Below, in pieces: positions 1-6,625 of a DNA stretch of 11,126 bases. The DNA comes from CAYPCH01 sp964409165 (GTDB taxonomy: Bacteria > Bacillota > Clostridia > Acetivibrionales > Acetivibrionaceae). Position numbers and translations under genes: made by a program. Within the stretch, counting starts at the first letter, position 1, and every line of letters begins with the position of its first letter. The stretch spans positions 1 to 11,126 of the forward strand of contig CAYPCH010000122.1 of assembly GCA_964409165.1 (NCBI GenBank), written 5' to 3'. The notes under the pieces are model-generated. The model searched no databases. It had not been told where the DNA came from and saw nothing but the letters and a program-made list of their open reading frames with translations.

Positions 1-380
1 ATGCCAAGTTCACTCTTAAACCATCCGGAATCTTCATCAAACAGAGCACAATATACATCATATGTGTCCTGATCATGACAATCAAAAATATCAAAAATCT
101 CAACGTCATCTCTTTCTATAGCCTCAGAAACCTTAATATGATTGGCATACAGGGTGCCTATACGCTGCTCTTCTTCTTCTTCATCAGCACAGAAAAACTC
201 TATGCTCAAGCTGTTGATAAAATCATGTGGCTCATTCGATACAAAGCTCTTTATTGATTTTGACTCAGGAAACACCATGTCAATATATCCTTCATCCAAA
301 CTAGATGTAATTCTATAACCTATTGCCCAAAATCTATTATAAATTGACATACCTATATCACCCCATTTTGCATTATCCAT
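1..380 (-). CDS. Unknown acidic protein, 5' part only (runs off window)
   Basis: The reverse strand is open from an ATG at 380 to the window edge, giving 126 codons without a stop; the C-terminus lies outside. I do not recognise the family. The visible protein begins MDNAKWGDIGMSIYNRFWAI and is soluble and acidic, with a five-glutamate run near residue 70 and many Asp/Glu around residues 90-120 (for example DVEIFDIFDCHDQD). There is no signal peptide or membrane segment. The start is uncertain. No good ribosome binding site precedes 380, and a promoter candidate at 391-420 would start transcription only a few bases upstream, so the in-frame ATG at 350 (residue 11), preceded by GGGGTG, may be the true start. 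The even, codon-like composition and the promoter make a real gene likely. The function is open. Confidence 0.65.
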   Translation of the reverse strand, partial: MDNAKWGDIGMSIYNRFWAIGYRITSSLDEGYIDMVFPESKSIKSFVSNEPHDFINSLSIEFFCADEEEEEQRIGTLYANHIKVSEAIERDDVEIFDIFDCHDQDTYDVYCALFDEDSGWFKSELG

Positions 381-390
381 TTTGTCATAA

Positions 391-420
391 AATATAATGT
401 TCAAATATAATCTCTATCAA
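391..420 (-). promoter_or_regulatory. Candidate sigma-A promoter for the left-edge gene
   Basis: On the minus strand, TTGATA (415-420) and TATATT (391-396) are separated by 18 bases, each one mismatch from the sigma-A consensus. The predicted start point is around 384. This sits very close to the ATG at 380 and favours the ATG at 350 as start codon. In such AT-rich DNA, chance matches are common. Confidence 0.4.
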
Positions 421-636
421 AAAACCTCTTTTTTATACAAGCTATTCTAACACAAATTTATTTAAAAAAAAATGTTTTAATTTGCTTTTATAACACATAT
501 CATGTTTTTATTTTTATACAATAGAAGGATGAAATATAGAAAAAAAAACACATAGAGGATGAAGGTAATTAATAAAGAAAGCTTCCTTGCTACAACTCAG
601 AAAAAATCCTTTTATTACCCCGGCTATATTCGGCTG

Positions 637-1620
637 TTATTCACCGGGATATACAATTCCCCACTGTGCTCGCATTTCATCCATAGTTTCCATTATTTCA
701 ACAGTTTCGTCAAGAGGCATTATATCACTCTCCAACTTTCCGTTCACGATACAGTCCATGACCTCCTGTGCTTCATAATTGTAGCCGGTAGACTCATATT
801 CTTTTTCAACAGTCCACTCTTTTCCATCATTCATTTTTATTGTCATTGAGGAAGGATGAAAGAAGTCCTGTAGCTTTATATGACCTTTCGTCCCCACTAT
901 CATCGCCTCATGGGGAACTTCCGAAATAAAAGACGAAAAAAGAAGTGCCTGCTGTCCACTGGAATATTCAAAAAGGTAGGCCGACTGCTGGTCGACCCCT
1001 GTCTCACCTAACCATGCACTGCTGTATATCTTAGAAGGAGCTTTTTTAAATATCATGCGTGCATAGGAAATCGGATATATTCCAAGATCCAGCAGTGCAC
1101 CGCCTCCCAAATACGGGTTCATTTTTCTCTCCTTCGGGTCAAGCCCTCTGCTGAATCCGAAGTCAGCCCTCAACATCTGTATTTCCCCTATAGTTCCTTT
1201 ATCCAAAAGCCTGTTGAGCTCTTTTATACACGGAAAAAATCTGGTCCACATGGCTTCCATCAAAAAAAGTCTTTTCTCCCGTGCTGTTTTAACAAGTTGC
1301 TCGGCCTGCCGTGCATTTATGGTAAACGCCTTCTCGCATAATACATGCTTACCATGATTCAAACAAAGCATCGCATTCTCATAATGGAAATTGTGCGTAG
1401 TTGCAATATAAATAACATCAACCTCCGGATTTTTCACAAGTTCCTCATAATTATCATAATATACAAGAGCATTATAGCTTTTTGCAAAATTCTCTGCTCT
1501 TCCAGCAGTCTTTGACGCAACCGCATACAGTACAGCATTATTCAAGACTCCAAGTCCCTGTGCAAAAAGATGTGCAATGCGCCCGCATCCTAAGATTCCC
1601 CATTTTATTTCCCTGTCCAT
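637..1620 (-). CDS. Gfo/Idh/MocA-family NAD(P)-dependent oxidoreductase
   Basis: This 327-residue protein is full length for the Gfo/Idh/MocA family, cytosolic dehydrogenases that usually oxidise or reduce sugars, inositols or dihydrodiols with NAD(P). The N-terminal Rossmann fold shows the glycine motif GILGCGRIA at residues 8-16. The family's conserved Glu-Lys pair lies in LCEKA (E96, K97; more often EKP), where the lysine is catalytic. MEAMWTRFFP (121-130) and GGGALLDLGIYPI (172-184) are typical of the dihydrodiol dehydrogenase / NADP-D-xylose dehydrogenase branch. The C-terminal half is the usual beta-sheet substrate domain. The start ATG at 1620 puts the Rossmann motif at the expected distance, although the upstream purine stretch is a weak ribosome binding site. 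It lies 172 bp downstream of the nitroreductase, with a MITE-like element between, so co-transcription is doubtful. The substrate cannot be read from the sequence. Confidence 0.93.
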   Translation of the reverse strand: MDREIKWGILGCGRIAHLFAQGLGVLNNAVLYAVASKTAGRAENFAKSYNALVYYDNYEELVKNPEVDVIYIATTHNFHYENAMLCLNHGKHVLCEKAFTINARQAEQLVKTAREKRLFLMEAMWTRFFPCIKELNRLLDKGTIGEIQMLRADFGFSRGLDPKERKMNPYLGGGALLDLGIYPISYARMIFKKAPSKIYSSAWLGETGVDQQSAYLFEYSSGQQALLFSSFISEVPHEAMIVGTKGHIKLQDFFHPSSMTIKMNDGKEWTVEKEYESTGYNYEAQEVMDCIVNGKLESDIMPLDETVEIMETMDEMRAQWGIVYPGE

Positions 1621-1686
1621 TTCCTGTCAGCCCCTTTTGCCTGTTTGTTTTTTATTGCCTAAAAAAATCACGCTAATAATCATTAA

Positions 1687-1789
1687 CACAACTTTCCCAC
1701 AAGTCAAGTGCAAAAAGTTTACTTTTTGACCGCGGTTAGCAATACTGCGTTCGTGGCAAAAAGCCCATAAATACTGTGGGAAGGTTGAG
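1687..1789. mobile_element. 103-bp MITE-like element with 15-bp inverted ends and 7-bp target duplication
   Basis: The left end CACAACTTTCCCACA (1687-1701) and the complement of the right end CTCAACCTTCCCACA (1775-1789) match at 13 of 15 positions. The element is flanked by TCATTAA on both sides (1680-1686 and 1790-1796), which looks like a target-site duplication. The interior has no gene but carries a perfect small hairpin, CAAAAAGT-TT-ACTTTTTG (1711-1728). The right 50 bp (1740-1789) recur inverted at 11077-11126 with about 45 of 50 identities. This suggests a non-autonomous, internally deleted derivative of an insertion sequence. The insertion lies at the stop codon of the nitroreductase gene, whose TAA is inside the right duplication. 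The parent IS family cannot be named from the ends alone. Confidence 0.75.
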
Positions 1790-1792
1790 TCA

Positions 1793-2314
1793 TTAATATT
1801 TGTTGTAATGGATTTTGTCATATAATAATTCGTCTTCCTCATAACCCTTTTTTTCTTCCCCAGGATAACCTATTGCAATAATACATTCAATATTATATTT
1901 CTCTGGTATTCCCAGAGTATTTTTTATATACTCCTGTGCCATAATATTCTCCTTATAAATTCTTTCCCTCACCTGAATCCAGCATGACCCAAGCCCAAGT
2001 GATTGTGCCGCAATCTGTATAATAATTGCTGCTATGGAGGAGTCCTCTATCCAGACATCGCATACATAAGGGTCTGCGGCAACTACAATTCCCAATGGTG
2101 CACCTTCTAAAAACTGCGAGCTGTGCTCCCTACATCGGGAAAGTTCCTCAAGCAAGTGCCTATCTGTAACGGTAACAAACTCCCAAGGTCTCCTTGCCCT
2201 TGATGATGGAGACAATAAGGCACTCTTTAAAATAAAGTCAACCTTCTCCTTTTCAATTTCTCTTTGCTGGAACTTTCTTACACTCCGTCTTTTCTTCAAT
2301 AAGTCCATTAACAT
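1793..2314 (-). CDS. Nitroreductase-family FMN oxidoreductase
   Basis: At 173 residues from the chosen start, this is a short nitroreductase-family protein: a cytosolic, FMN-binding enzyme that reduces nitro compounds, quinones or similar acceptors with NAD(P)H and usually acts as a dimer. The evidence is the N-terminal phosphate-binding stretch RRSVRKF (9-15), SPSSRARRPWEF (35-46), the helix AAQSLGLGSCWIQV (102-115) and the C-terminal IIAIGYPGEE (145-154). The frame stays open upstream to a TTG at 2362, but AAGGAGG at 2326-2332 lies 11 bases before the ATG at 2314, so that start is preferred. The TAA stop (1793-1795) lies in the target duplication of the adjoining MITE-like element, so the protein itself appears intact. 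The physiological substrate is unknown. Confidence 0.92.
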   Translation of the reverse strand: MLMDLLKKRRSVRKFQQREIEKEKVDFILKSALLSPSSRARRPWEFVTVTDRHLLEELSRCREHSSQFLEGAPLGIVVAADPYVCDVWIEDSSIAAIIIQIAAQSLGLGSCWIQVRERIYKENIMAQEYIKNTLGIPEKYNIECIIAIGYPGEEKKGYEEDELLYDKIHYNKY

Positions 2315-3402
2315 ATTGGCTCTTTCCTCCTTGTTTTCTGCTTTCATAATAACCAATATCAATTATATCTACAGTCCCATCAGGAGATGTAGTAAAACAG
2401 CTGTGCTCCAAACCAAATTTTTACAAAATAATTCGCGCACATTTTTATTCACTTTCTTCTTTAAAATTTAATTTTCTCTTATTTTAAAATTATTATAATT
2501 TTTCATAAAACATTTCTATATATTAAAAATATTAAAAAACTATATAATATAATAATACACATAATACCAGTACCTCGCAACAAAATTTGCTTTCATAAAA
2601 ACAACCCATTTTGAAGAGAAAAAGCGCACCGTCTGCTGTTCACAGTTTTTTTTAGATTTTAGTTTTTATGGATTGACAAGCAATGAAAGGATGTGACACT
2701 ATGTTATGGAATTGGTAAAAGTATAGAAATATGCAATCTAAATTAAATTATGCGCTTTAAGGAGGGCAGGAAGCAAAAAGGGAATTTAAGTACTGAAAAA
2801 TTTAGAATTGTCCAAAACAGTAGCAAAAATGATCTTCTCGTGATTTTTATGCATCTATCGGTAATCAACGGATTTGGTTCACTACAGTAAATAACAATTA
2901 CATGTATCTAATTTATTTAAGTTGAATTTGCTCAAAATTGTCTGCAAGCATCTAAGTGCTTATATAAATTAATTATTATTTCTAGTATCTTTTATTACAT
3001 ATAGACCATATTTTGTTTCTCATCACTATAATTACATCTCTTAAATATATATCGGTTATATTTCTTTTTTATCGTTATATTTAAGTCTTTTAAACAAACA
3101 CAGATTATTTTTATTTTCCTTATAATACATTACTTACAGTAATCTAACGCAAGACTTCTAGTAGTTCAAGTGTTTAATCAATGACCCCAACTAATGCTTA
3201 TATTTAGGTTTTCTTGGATTATAAAGCTGAAGAAAACATTTTGAATATGAGTTTAATGTAAATGGGTTACTGGGTTCTATTGATTTCGTTATGGTATAAC
3301 TATCTACTGAAAGTAGGTAATTATATAAATACAATAATGGGAGAGGAGGATTTTTGATTTATTACCTAACATTATTTTAATATGAAAAAGGAGGAGTTTA
3401 TA
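2315..3402. other. About 1.1 kb of AT-rich DNA without a convincing gene
   Basis: Between the divergent nitroreductase and the xylanase pseudogene I find no RNA gene, CRISPR array or coding frame of believable length. The best short frame, ATG 2750 to a stop about 46 codons later, has no ribosome binding site. A purine-rich TAAGGAGGG stands near 2758-2766 without a nearby start codon. AT tracts dominate 2460-2560 and 2950-3130. The last 100 bp form the structured leader of the xylanase pseudogene. The length is compatible with a lost gene, but nothing readable remains. Confidence 0.6.
3301..3394 (+). promoter_or_regulatory. Structured leader before the xylanase pseudogene, with competing hairpins and two SD sites
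   Basis: TATCTACT (3301-3308) can pair with AGTAGGTA (3312-3319) around a GAA loop. TAGGTAAT (3314-3321) can instead pair with ATTACCTA (3361-3368). The two pairings share 3314-3319, so they exclude each other. The second would enclose a purine-rich SD-like AGGAGG (3344-3349), which precedes a nine-codon frame beginning TTG at 3354 and ending TAA at 3378-3380. The gene's own SD, AAGGAGG (3388-3394), is outside. This arrangement resembles a leader or attenuator, but no covariation is available. Confidence 0.3.
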
Positions 3403-3898
3403 ATGAAGCAGGATTTTAGGGTATTCTTTGCAGTCTTGACTTGTTTTACTGTTTTATTTGCCTTATTTGTAAATGTACAAGCAACAACAACACTCACATC
3501 AAATGCAACTGGCACCCATGGTGGCTATGACTATGAGTATTGGAAGGATAGCGGCACCGGAACAATGACCCTTAACGATGGTGGTGCATTTAGTTGCTCA
3601 TGGAGTAATATCAATAACATATTATTCCGTAAAGGCAAAAAGTACAATGAAACTCAAACACATCAACAACTTGGAAACATAACAATGACCTATGCCTGCA
3701 ACTACCAACCAAACGGCAATTCATATTTATCTGTCTATGGTTGGACGAGTGACCCTCTTGTAGAGTATTACATCATTGAAAGTTATGGTACTTTGGAAGC
3801 CACCAGGAAGCAACTCACCAAAAGGCACAGTTACAATTGATGGAAGTACATATGAAATATATGAAACCACAAGAACTAATCAACCTTCCATAATCTAA
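3403..3898 (+). pseudogene. GH11 endo-1,4-beta-xylanase pseudogene (frameshifted, C-terminus lost)
   Basis: Family-11 xylanases are small secreted beta-jelly-roll enzymes that cut xylan. AAGGAGG at 3388-3394 sets the start at the ATG at 3403, not the earlier in-frame ATG at 3382. A signal peptide is clear, with likely cleavage after VQA near residue 27. The GH11 fold then follows: GTHGGYDYEYWKD (37-49), a cysteine-containing YACNYQPNGNSYLSVYGW, and the nucleophile motif DPLVEYYIIESYGT (E121). After Gly129-Thr130 one extra T (3792-3794 reads TTT) shifts the frame, and the open frame ends at 3840. Removing that base restores WKPPG, KGTVTIDGSTYEIYETTR and NQPSII, which then meet a TAA at 3896-3898. 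The distal beta strands, the acid/base glutamate region and any dockerin are missing, so no active xylanase can be made. A fainter same-frame remnant may continue to about 3990. Confidence 0.88.
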
Positions 3899-3996
3899 TG
3901 CCCCGTAGCAGAATTTCTTTCTAGAAATGGGACACAAACGGAAGAAGTACGTTTTAACACTATGAAAGACCAGAAATGGGTACTGTTAAAAAATAA

Positions 3997-4521
3997 TTAC
4001 TCCTCAGTTTTAGGACAAAAAAACATGCTCAACCTGTAAACTGCACAATACATTACATAGCCGATTACTCCACCCAAAAAGTTTAAAACTATATCATCAA
4101 TATCTGTAACTCCTACCCCTGCAATATACTGAGTAATCTCTACAGTACATGTGGCAAAAAAAACTATAAGCATTGTATTTTTAAAGCTAGCTGACTTTCT
4201 TTTAATAATGGGAAGCAAAAAACCCATAGGGACAAATGCTACAATATTACCAAATACATTTATCACCATTACTTTTTTGCTAGGAACTCTAAATAAAAAA
4301 TGCATAATAGTCCCAAACGGTATATAATGTATTTCCCTTTCGACATTCCCTCTGTTGTAATCACTGCTAAAAAAGACCAGGTAGCCTAAATAGCACACAT
4401 ATACTATAAACAAAAATGCAGATACAGGTTTCAAATACTTTTTTAAAAAGGAATCCCTATTTATCATATTAATTATCGCTCCAAAAAAACAAAGTATGCT
4501 GACTAGAACATATAAAATCAA
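3997..4521 (-). CDS. VanZ-family membrane protein
   Basis: This 174-residue integral membrane protein has about five hydrophobic segments (roughly 1-19, 33-51, 85-106, 114-134, 143-168). VanZ-family signatures are present: INVFGNIVAFVPMGFLLP (87-104), a Glu/Gln pair in VEITQ (E128, Q131), and the acidic turn TDIDDIVLNFLGG (139-151). The founding member, VanZ of the vancomycin gene cluster, gives low-level teicoplanin resistance; most relatives have no known role, and no other resistance gene is nearby. The reading frame begins at a TTG (4521) with GGAAGG almost touching it, an unusually short spacing, so the true start is uncertain, but no better in-frame start is visible. It ends about 100 bp from the xylanase pseudogene, in convergent orientation, and lies 50 bp downstream of the YbjQ-like gene, so the two could share a transcript. 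Confidence 0.85.
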   Translation of the reverse strand: MILYVLVSILCFFGAIINMINRDSFLKKYLKPVSAFLFIVYVCYLGYLVFFSSDYNRGNVEREIHYIPFGTIMHFLFRVPSKKVMVINVFGNIVAFVPMGFLLPIIKRKSASFKNTMLIVFFATCTVEITQYIAGVGVTDIDDIVLNFLGGVIGYVMYCAVYRLSMFFCPKTEE

Positions 4522-4571
4522 TCCTTCCGGATATTCAACATTTTATATTTATTTAACCGTTAAAAAAACAT

Positions 4572-4892
4572 TTACTCAACTACCACTGCAGTGCCACTGG
4601 CAGTTACCATAAGCATGTTTCCGCCTTGCCCCAGCACCTCATAATCAACGTCTACACCTATAATTGCATTGGCACCGAGGGCTTGTGCCCTGTTCACCAT
4701 CTCCTTCAATGCTCCTTCCCTTGCTTCAATCAGTTCCCCTTCATACGACCCTGAACGTCCTCCAAAAAAATTTGTTAGACCTGCAGCAAAATCCTTAATA
4801 AAGTCTACACCAGAGATAACCTCTCCAAAAACAATTCCTTTGTACTCCTTCACTTTTTTGCCTTCTATTGCGGGCGTTGTTGTTACAAGCAT
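4572..4892 (-). CDS. YbjQ family (UPF0145, putative heavy-metal-binding) protein
   Basis: This is a 106-residue cytosolic protein of the usual length for the YbjQ/UPF0145 family. Recognisable stretches are the N-terminal LVTTTPAIEGKKVKEYKG, then GEVISGVDFIKDFAAG, the FFGGRSGSYE region, and ALGANAIIGVDVDYE followed by a final strand with TASGTAVVVE. The family forms pentameric rings and is called putative heavy-metal-binding only by inference, so no biochemical role is claimed. The start ATG at 4892 is eight bases after AGGAG; a GTG three codons upstream overlaps that site and is less likely. The next gene downstream on the same strand is the VanZ-like gene after 50 bp, without a strong terminator between. 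A promoter candidate lies at 4914-4943. Confidence 0.93.
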   Translation of the reverse strand: MLVTTTPAIEGKKVKEYKGIVFGEVISGVDFIKDFAAGLTNFFGGRSGSYEGELIEAREGALKEMVNRAQALGANAIIGVDVDYEVLGQGGNMLMVTASGTAVVVE

Positions 4893-4913
4893 TCCAATCA
4901 CTCCTGTTCTAAT

Positions 4914-4943
4914 TTATTATCTAGCTACCCAAACCATATACAA
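4914..4943 (-). promoter_or_regulatory. Candidate promoter for the YbjQ-like gene
   Basis: On the minus strand, TTGTAT (4938-4943) and TAATAA (4914-4919) are 18 bases apart, just ahead of the AGGAG ribosome binding site. The matches to sigma-A consensus are moderate, and the call rests mainly on position. Confidence 0.3.
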
Positions 4944-4975
4944 TAGATTTGATGCATTTTCATTCTATGTGCTCT

Positions 4976-5456
4976 TTACATCGTGTGTTTCCAAATCACT
5001 ATTTTCTCATTGTCATTATTTTGTTTTATGATTGAAAACAGAACGATATCAACCTCTTTTTGTCCAGGCTCTATAAAGCCTGCACTTATTACCATTCCTT
5101 TTAATTCATTGTTAACGCCACTATACAAGTGTTTTTTCCCAAATGCCTTTGATAAAATGAGTATGGATATTATTAAAATCTATAACACTTGCTGTTCTTC
5201 TCGTTATATGCAGTTTTTTCGAATTAACCATCAAGCTAAAATGTTCATCATTATCGTTTCTTTCCTGTGACAACCTTAACATCATATCCCCCTTAACAGT
5301 TCTGGGGTTTTTATTTAATTTCATATCCGATCCGGTTTTTTCACATTCTACAAACATATCAACAAGAACTCTTGTATCAATAAAATAGACGGATGTTATA
5401 TAGTGCTGTCTGTCAGAAATGCTGAAAACCTTATTAATTTTTATCTCTATTAACAC
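4976..5456 (-). pseudogene. Unknown gene with probable +1 frameshift in a poly-A run
   Basis: AGGAGG (5464-5469) stands seven bases before a GTG at 5456, which I take as the start even though the frame is open a little further upstream. The first frame gives 111 residues beginning VLIEIKINKVFSISDRQHY and stops at 5121. Just before that stop is a run of six A on the coding strand (5132-5137). Dropping one A joins GIWEK to HLYSGVNNELKGMVISAGF and continues through IEPGQKEVDIVLFSIIKQ to a TAA at 4976-4978, a 159-residue protein. The second half reads like ordinary coding sequence and starts exactly where the first ends. I do not recognise the family; no signal peptide or membrane segment is visible. 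It could be a pseudogene, a sequencing error, or a gene relying on slippage. If no shift occurs, the 5121-5456 frame is a short hypothetical protein. Confidence 0.5.
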
Positions 5457-5510
5457 TTTTATTCCTCCTAGAGTATCAGTGTTCACTTATACTTTTTCCA
5501 ATACAACTGC

Positions 5511-5539
5511 ATTATAGCACAATTTAAAACACAGATAAA
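5511..5539 (-). promoter_or_regulatory. Extended -10 promoter for the unknown gene at 5456
   Basis: The minus strand carries a perfect TATAAT (5511-5516) preceded by TGC (5517-5519), an extended -10 element. A weak -35 (TTTATC, 5534-5539) lies 17 bases further upstream. Transcription would begin near 5504, about 48 bases before the GTG start. This is among the strongest promoter matches in the window. Confidence 0.6.
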
Positions 5540-5633
5540 CTAGTTTTCACCAATACTAAATGACAAACTATTTTATTGCTTTAAATTATCGCGTTCAATA
5601 TGTTTCTACTGAATGCGTATCTTTATTACATCA

Positions 5634-5663
5634 TTTACACAATATAGTTTTTTATTATATACT
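5634..5663 (+). promoter_or_regulatory. Candidate sigma-A promoter for the alpha/beta hydrolase
   Basis: TTTACA (5634-5639) and TATACT (5658-5663) are 18 bases apart, with a start point expected near 5670 and a short leader to the ATG at 5697. The GGGAGG ribosome binding site is at 5683-5688, eight bases before the ATG. Confidence 0.5.
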
Positions 5664-5696
5664 TAATATTACTACAAACATCGGGAGGAAATTTCC

Positions 5697-6425
5697 ATGT
5701 ACTTCGAAGAATACGGAAACAGAGAATTGCCAACAATCATTATGCTACACGGCGCAGGAATGGTACATAGTTTTGTAAACCAGTATATACTTTCGGACAG
5801 GTTCAATCTAGTACTGCCCCATTTATATGGTAATGGGCGTGAATCCGAAGTTATCTACCGCTCTGAAGAAACGTTAGACGGTATAATTCAAATAATTAAG
5901 AGTCTTAATAAACCCAAAGTGAGTATTATTGGATTTTCTTTAGGGGCTCAGCTGATAATACCTCTTATCAGCAAGTATGAACAGTTGTTTGACAAGGCTA
6001 TAATGGCAAGCCCTTGGGTATTAAAGAGCAAACAAACAGTAAAATACTATTCTTTATTGGCTTCAATGATGTACCCTCTGGGCAAAGTCCGATTTTTGAT
6101 AAAATTTCAGTCTAAACTTTTGGGACTGAACGATAAACAACTGGATGAAAGTATTGAATACAACCGTAGCACAAGAAAGGAAAATCCCGCAGCTTTTATC
6201 ACTGATGGTGTAAATATCCACGATTATCCTGAGTTTAAGAATGTTAAAATTCCTATGCTTGCGCTGTCAGGTGAAAAGGAAAGTGCAGATATGATCAAAT
6301 CCGTCAAATACCTAGGTGGGATGAATCCCTGCTGCAAAGTTGAAATATGGGAAAAATTTATGCATGAAATACCCTTTAAAAATCCTGAAAGATTCAATAA
6401 AACAACTATAGACTTTTTAGGATAA
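5697..6425 (+). CDS. Alpha/beta-hydrolase fold protein
   Basis: This 242-residue cytosolic protein has an alpha/beta-hydrolase layout. The oxyanion-hole motif HGAG is at residues 18-21 after a short N-terminal strand. The nucleophile elbow GFSLG places the catalytic serine at S81. A likely acidic residue sits in LALSGEKE (E193 or E195), and the histidine is probably H223 in KFMHEIP. There is no signal peptide, and the cap region (about 105-165) is helical and basic. Such enzymes hydrolyse esters, peptides or similar bonds; the substrate cannot be inferred. GGGAGG eight bases upstream fixes the ATG at 5697. The gene stands alone on the plus strand, divergent from the frameshifted unknown gene and convergent with celB. 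Its stop codon overlaps the start of a hairpin repeat that serves as its terminator. Confidence 0.88.
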   Translation: MYFEEYGNRELPTIIMLHGAGMVHSFVNQYILSDRFNLVLPHLYGNGRESEVIYRSEETLDGIIQIIKSLNKPKVSIIGFSLGAQLIIPLISKYEQLFDKAIMASPWVLKSKQTVKYYSLLASMMYPLGKVRFLIKFQSKLLGLNDKQLDESIEYNRSTRKENPAAFITDGVNIHDYPEFKNVKIPMLALSGEKESADMIKSVKYLGGMNPCCKVEIWEKFMHEIPFKNPERFNKTTIDFLG

Positions 6426-6490
6426 TAAAAAGCTTCGGGACATTGAGTTCCTCGCTTTTTGCCGGATTTTTTTTCTAGAAATGCCCTTAA
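6422..6490 (+). repeat. Dispersed hairpin repeat, copy 1, serving as terminator of the hydrolase gene
   Basis: AAAAAGC (6427-6433) pairs with GCTTTTT (6454-6460). Inside, GGGAC (6437-6441) pairs with GTTCC (6447-6451, one G-U) around ATTGA, and a run of eight T (6467-6474) follows after GCCGGA. This is a rho-independent terminator by structure and position, starting at the hydrolase stop codon. The same block recurs inverted at 10951-11018: about 41 of 47 bases match in the core and weaker similarity extends through the AAATG further on. It is therefore a dispersed repeat rather than a private terminator. Confidence 0.75.
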
Positions 6491-6497
6491 CAAAAAC

Positions 6498-6567
6498 ACA
6501 AGCCTGTCATCATAATCTGGAACCAATATACCCTATTGGAAGGATTGACAGGCTTGTTTATTTTTTA
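6498..6567. terminator. Bidirectional two-tier terminator between hydrolase and celB
   Basis: ACAAGCCTGTCA (6498-6509) and TGACAGGCTTGT (6546-6557) form a perfect 12-bp stem. Inside it CCAATA (6523-6528) pairs with TATTGG (6534-6539) around five bases. T-rich DNA follows on both strands: TTTATTTTTT after the plus-strand stem and GTTTTTG after the minus-strand stem. It should end celB transcripts (stop codon about 70 bases away) and back up the hydrolase terminator. Confidence 0.8.
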
Positions 6568-6625
6568 ACTATTGCTAATTTCTCAGTTCTATAATTTATT
6601 GTTACCCTATTTCACTCATTCCTTG

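Noticed and set aside
601..648. Possible terminator of the oxidoreductase gene (CCCGG/CCGGG stem with a T6 tract on the minus strand)
   Set aside because: The stem is only 5 bp with a loop of about 20 bases, it overlaps the stop codon, and the T tract is 11 bases away.
559..849. Plus-strand open frame over the end of the oxidoreductase gene
   Set aside because: It overlaps the conserved C-terminus of the Gfo/Idh/MocA gene and shows no family features of its own, although AGAGGATG precedes it.
2750..2890. A 46-codon frame (MRFKEGRKQKG...) in the long spacer
   Set aside because: There is no ribosome binding site before it, the composition is unconvincing, and no family is recognised.
3918..3929. 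Third copy of the hairpin repeat inside the xylanase remnant, based on shared TTTCTAGAAATG
   Set aside because: Only this 12-mer and a few neighbouring bases match 6472-6483; the hairpin itself is absent, so chance or a very old fragment is as likely.
3997..4521. Glycopeptide resistance locus
   Set aside because: VanZ-like proteins are widespread, and no vanA, vanH, vanX, vanR or vanS homolog is present.
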